Source of the DNA: Brevundimonas sp. UBA7534
Lineage (GTDB): Bacteria; Pseudomonadota; Alphaproteobacteria; Caulobacterales; Caulobacteraceae
NCBI RefSeq assembly: GCF_002479325.1
Contig: NZ_DLMO01000169.1
Coordinates: 1 to 28,881 of the forward strand
DNA length: 28,881 nt
Reading direction: 5' to 3'
The notes beneath the pieces are model-generated. The model was not told where the DNA came from. It did not search any database and saw only the letters and a list, made by a program, of their open reading frames with translations. Positions 27,579-28,881 of this stretch are shown here, in pieces. How positions within the stretch are numbered: the stretch's first letter is position 1; each line of letters begins with the position of its first letter. Made by a program: the position numbers and the translations under genes.

Positions 27579-28160
27579 TTAGGTTGACCCGATCAACAAC
27601 TGCTCCAGAATGTCAGACCGCATCCGGTTCTTCCCCACCCTGATCGCCGGATATCGGCCCGCCTCAATCGTGTAGCGTTTGTCCCCGACGACGACGCACT
27701 CTTCAGCGAAGACCACCTCAACCGTCGCTGATCTCACGCCCTCGGCGCGACCGCGCATTGCTTGCCAGCGCTGCTTGATTGCGGAGAAGGTGTCCTTCGT
27801 TTTTGTGCGCCCTGGCAGTCCGGCGTCGGTCAGGACCTTATCAATGGCTGTCCGCTGAGAAGCCGACAGCGCCTTGTAAAGCACGGCATCAGGGATGGCG
27901 TAGCCGTCGTATATTTTGCTGAGCCATGCGACTAGCTCCGCATTGGACTTGGCGGCTGCCTCCGGGGTGCGGATAAGCAGTTCAGTGAGCTTTACGGGCC
28001 ATTGGCTGTAGCCCTTAGGTCTTTGCCGGTAGGCGTTGACTTGAACAGACGCCTTTATCCGGGACGCCTCGGGATGCGCCGCCCTGTAGGCCGCAGCGGC
28101 CTTGTTCGCGGCGGCGGCGATAGCGGTTTCCAGACCCTTGCGGTGATCAGTTGTCGTCAT
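27579..28160 (-). CDS. Unrecognised 193-residue island protein
   Basis: 193 residues, with GAGG eight bases before the ATG. The N-terminal 45 residues are Ala/Lys-rich and helical (KGLETAIAAAANKAAAAYRA). The middle has QWPVKLTELLIRTPEAAAKS and a DGYAIPDAVLYKALSASQRTA stretch. The C-terminal third looks like beta strands plus a closing helix (ATVEVVFAEECVVVGDKRYT, RYPAIRVGKNRMRSDILEQL). No signal peptide, membrane helix or known catalytic motif is seen. It lies 56 bases downstream of the XRE regulator on the same strand, so the two probably share a transcript. It could be an accessory or regulatory protein of the element; I cannot name a family. Confidence 0.7.
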   Translation of the reverse strand: MTTTDHRKGLETAIAAAANKAAAAYRAAHPEASRIKASVQVNAYRQRPKGYSQWPVKLTELLIRTPEAAAKSNAELVAWLSKIYDGYAIPDAVLYKALSASQRTAIDKVLTDAGLPGRTKTKDTFSAIKQRWQAMRGRAEGVRSATVEVVFAEECVVVGDKRYTIEAGRYPAIRVGKNRMRSDILEQLLIGST

Positions 28161-28216
28161 CCATTGGCCTCGAAAGCAGGCTCCCGCCCAGTGGCGCTAG
28201 GTAGCAGGCGGTCGGT

Positions 28217-28453
28217 TCAGAGCGATCCGGCGACTAACAAGTCCGACGGCTTGCGGTCGAGCGCTTCGGCGATCCGACAAATGTTGAGGAAGCTGACATT
28301 CCGCTTCCCGCGTTCGATCCGGCTCATGTGTGATCGGTCGATGCCTGCCGCATCGGCCAGCGCTTCTTGAGATAGGCCCAACTCCTCGCGGAGCGCCCTG
28401 ATCCCGTTGCCCAGTCGCACAAGGCGCTGGTCCGCGTCCTGTTTGACCGACAT
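28217..28453 (-). CDS. XRE-family helix-turn-helix regulator
   Basis: 78 residues from ATG 28453 (MSVKQDADQRLVRLGN); a GTG at 28462 would add three. A single HTH_3/Cro-C1-type domain: GIRALREELGLSQEALADAAGIDRSHMSRIERGKRNVSFLNICRIAEALDRKPSDLL, with the LSQEALADAAGI helix, the DRSHMSRIERG recognition helix and the five-helix length typical of Xre proteins. No effector domain. It is divergent from the membrane-protein gene at 28558 (104 bases between starts), so it may control its own promoter and that of the neighbour, and probably the downstream 193-residue gene. Typical maintenance repressor of an integrated element (inference). Confidence 0.88.
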   Translation of the reverse strand: MSVKQDADQRLVRLGNGIRALREELGLSQEALADAAGIDRSHMSRIERGKRNVSFLNICRIAEALDRKPSDLLVAGSL

Positions 28454-28557
28454 TCTGACCACGGCCAGAGGCTCGTGAAATGTGGATCATGCGGCCACGG
28501 CATTTACGGCAATTGCTGAGGCGCCTATAGCGGTCTTCTCATTTGGGAGGGACGGCT

Positions 28558-28881
28558 TTGATCTGGATTGCTTTGGGGCTGGCGGCCGCTGTGGCGGCGT
28601 TCCTGATGGTGGGCGGCATGACCACCCTGCGAAAGAGCCAAGCGGCCGTCGCCGTTCAAAAACTGCTGGAAGCTCATCCGTCGGTGGTGATGGCCGACTT
28701 CGCACCGGCCAAACTGGCGAACCGGCTGGTAGGCGAGGCTTGGGATCAGCGCGGTCAACAGTTCCGCGCCAAGGACAAGCCGTATCCGCAGAAGCGGTCT
28801 ATCGCCATCATTGCGCTGGCAGACGGGCTGAGCAGTTTGCGGGCCGAGGTTGATGCATGGAACGCCACGTTCTTCGCCCTG
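28558..28881 (+). CDS. TTG-initiated membrane-anchored protein, partial at right edge
   Basis: Open for 108 codons to the window end. TTG at 28558 has GGGAGG seven bases upstream, an excellent ribosome site. The N-terminus is one membrane helix (LIWIALGLAAAVAAFLMVGG), followed by MTTLRKSQAAVAVQKLLEAH, FAPAKLANRLVGEAWDQRG, KDKPYPQKRSIAIIALADGL and SSLRAEVDAW. The rest is probably cytoplasmic or periplasmic and helical. It belongs to the island and is divergent from the XRE regulator. Other frames over this stretch have stop-free runs, but only this one combines a ribosome site with protein-like composition. Function unknown. Confidence 0.65.
   Translation, partial: MIWIALGLAAAVAAFLMVGGMTTLRKSQAAVAVQKLLEAHPSVVMADFAPAKLANRLVGEAWDQRGQQFRAKDKPYPQKRSIAIIALADGLSSLRAEVDAWNATFFAL

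Noticed and set aside
28482..28853. 123-codon plus-strand frame at the right edge
   Set aside because: Gly/Arg-rich with no ribosome site; the overlapping TTG frame from 28558 is the better gene.

Overview
The window is a composite. Bases 1 to about 2,030 look actinobacterial, close to Micrococcus and relatives. The order is panB (3' end), a small SPOR-type protein, map, and the front half of a polyphosphate glucokinase. In this part codons end almost only in G or C: every Tyr codon I checked is TAC and Glu is GAG. From about 2,030 to 25,720 the sequence reads as a Caulobacterales chromosome, most likely Brevundimonas (inference from gene content, protein style and codon habit). The switch falls inside one ROK-kinase reading frame at the conserved GTGIG motif (2021-2035). 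An assembly chimera is the likeliest explanation, so I would not treat the first 2 kb as belonging to the same genome.

Caulobacterales section, left to right. After the back half of a fructokinase-type ROK protein comes a frameshifted lipoprotein gene. Next are tgt (queuosine tRNA modification, minus strand), a two-domain KpsC-like Kdo transferase, a FabH-like ketoacyl synthase and a small conserved protein. Then follow two tandem outer-membrane beta-barrel paralogues, ppdK with a clear terminator, a YdcZ-type transporter, a CE2-like SGNH esterase and a nitronate monooxygenase. A 26-codon membrane ORF overlaps a FolM/PTR1-like reductase that precedes folB, forming a pterin/folate cluster. Two DUF4870-type membrane proteins and a YjdJ-type acetyltransferase come next. 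The minus-strand block that follows has a stress-type SDR, a small helical protein, mdoH (opgH), an acyltransferase-DUF998 fusion, an HglS/YdcJ-type dioxygenase and msrA.

From 25,627 to the right edge the chromosome is interrupted by an integrated element. A tRNA-Ser(GGA) gene is followed 69 bases later by a tyrosine integrase with less GC-biased codon use. Beyond it are an unrecognised 193-residue protein and an XRE-type repressor (a minus-strand pair), then a divergent TTG-initiated membrane protein that runs off the edge. The tRNA 3' end is the probable attachment site, and the far junction lies outside the window. No rRNA, CRISPR array or insertion sequence was seen. No gap without a gene exceeds 300 bases; the longest is 27340-27578 (239 bases), in which I see nothing convincing.
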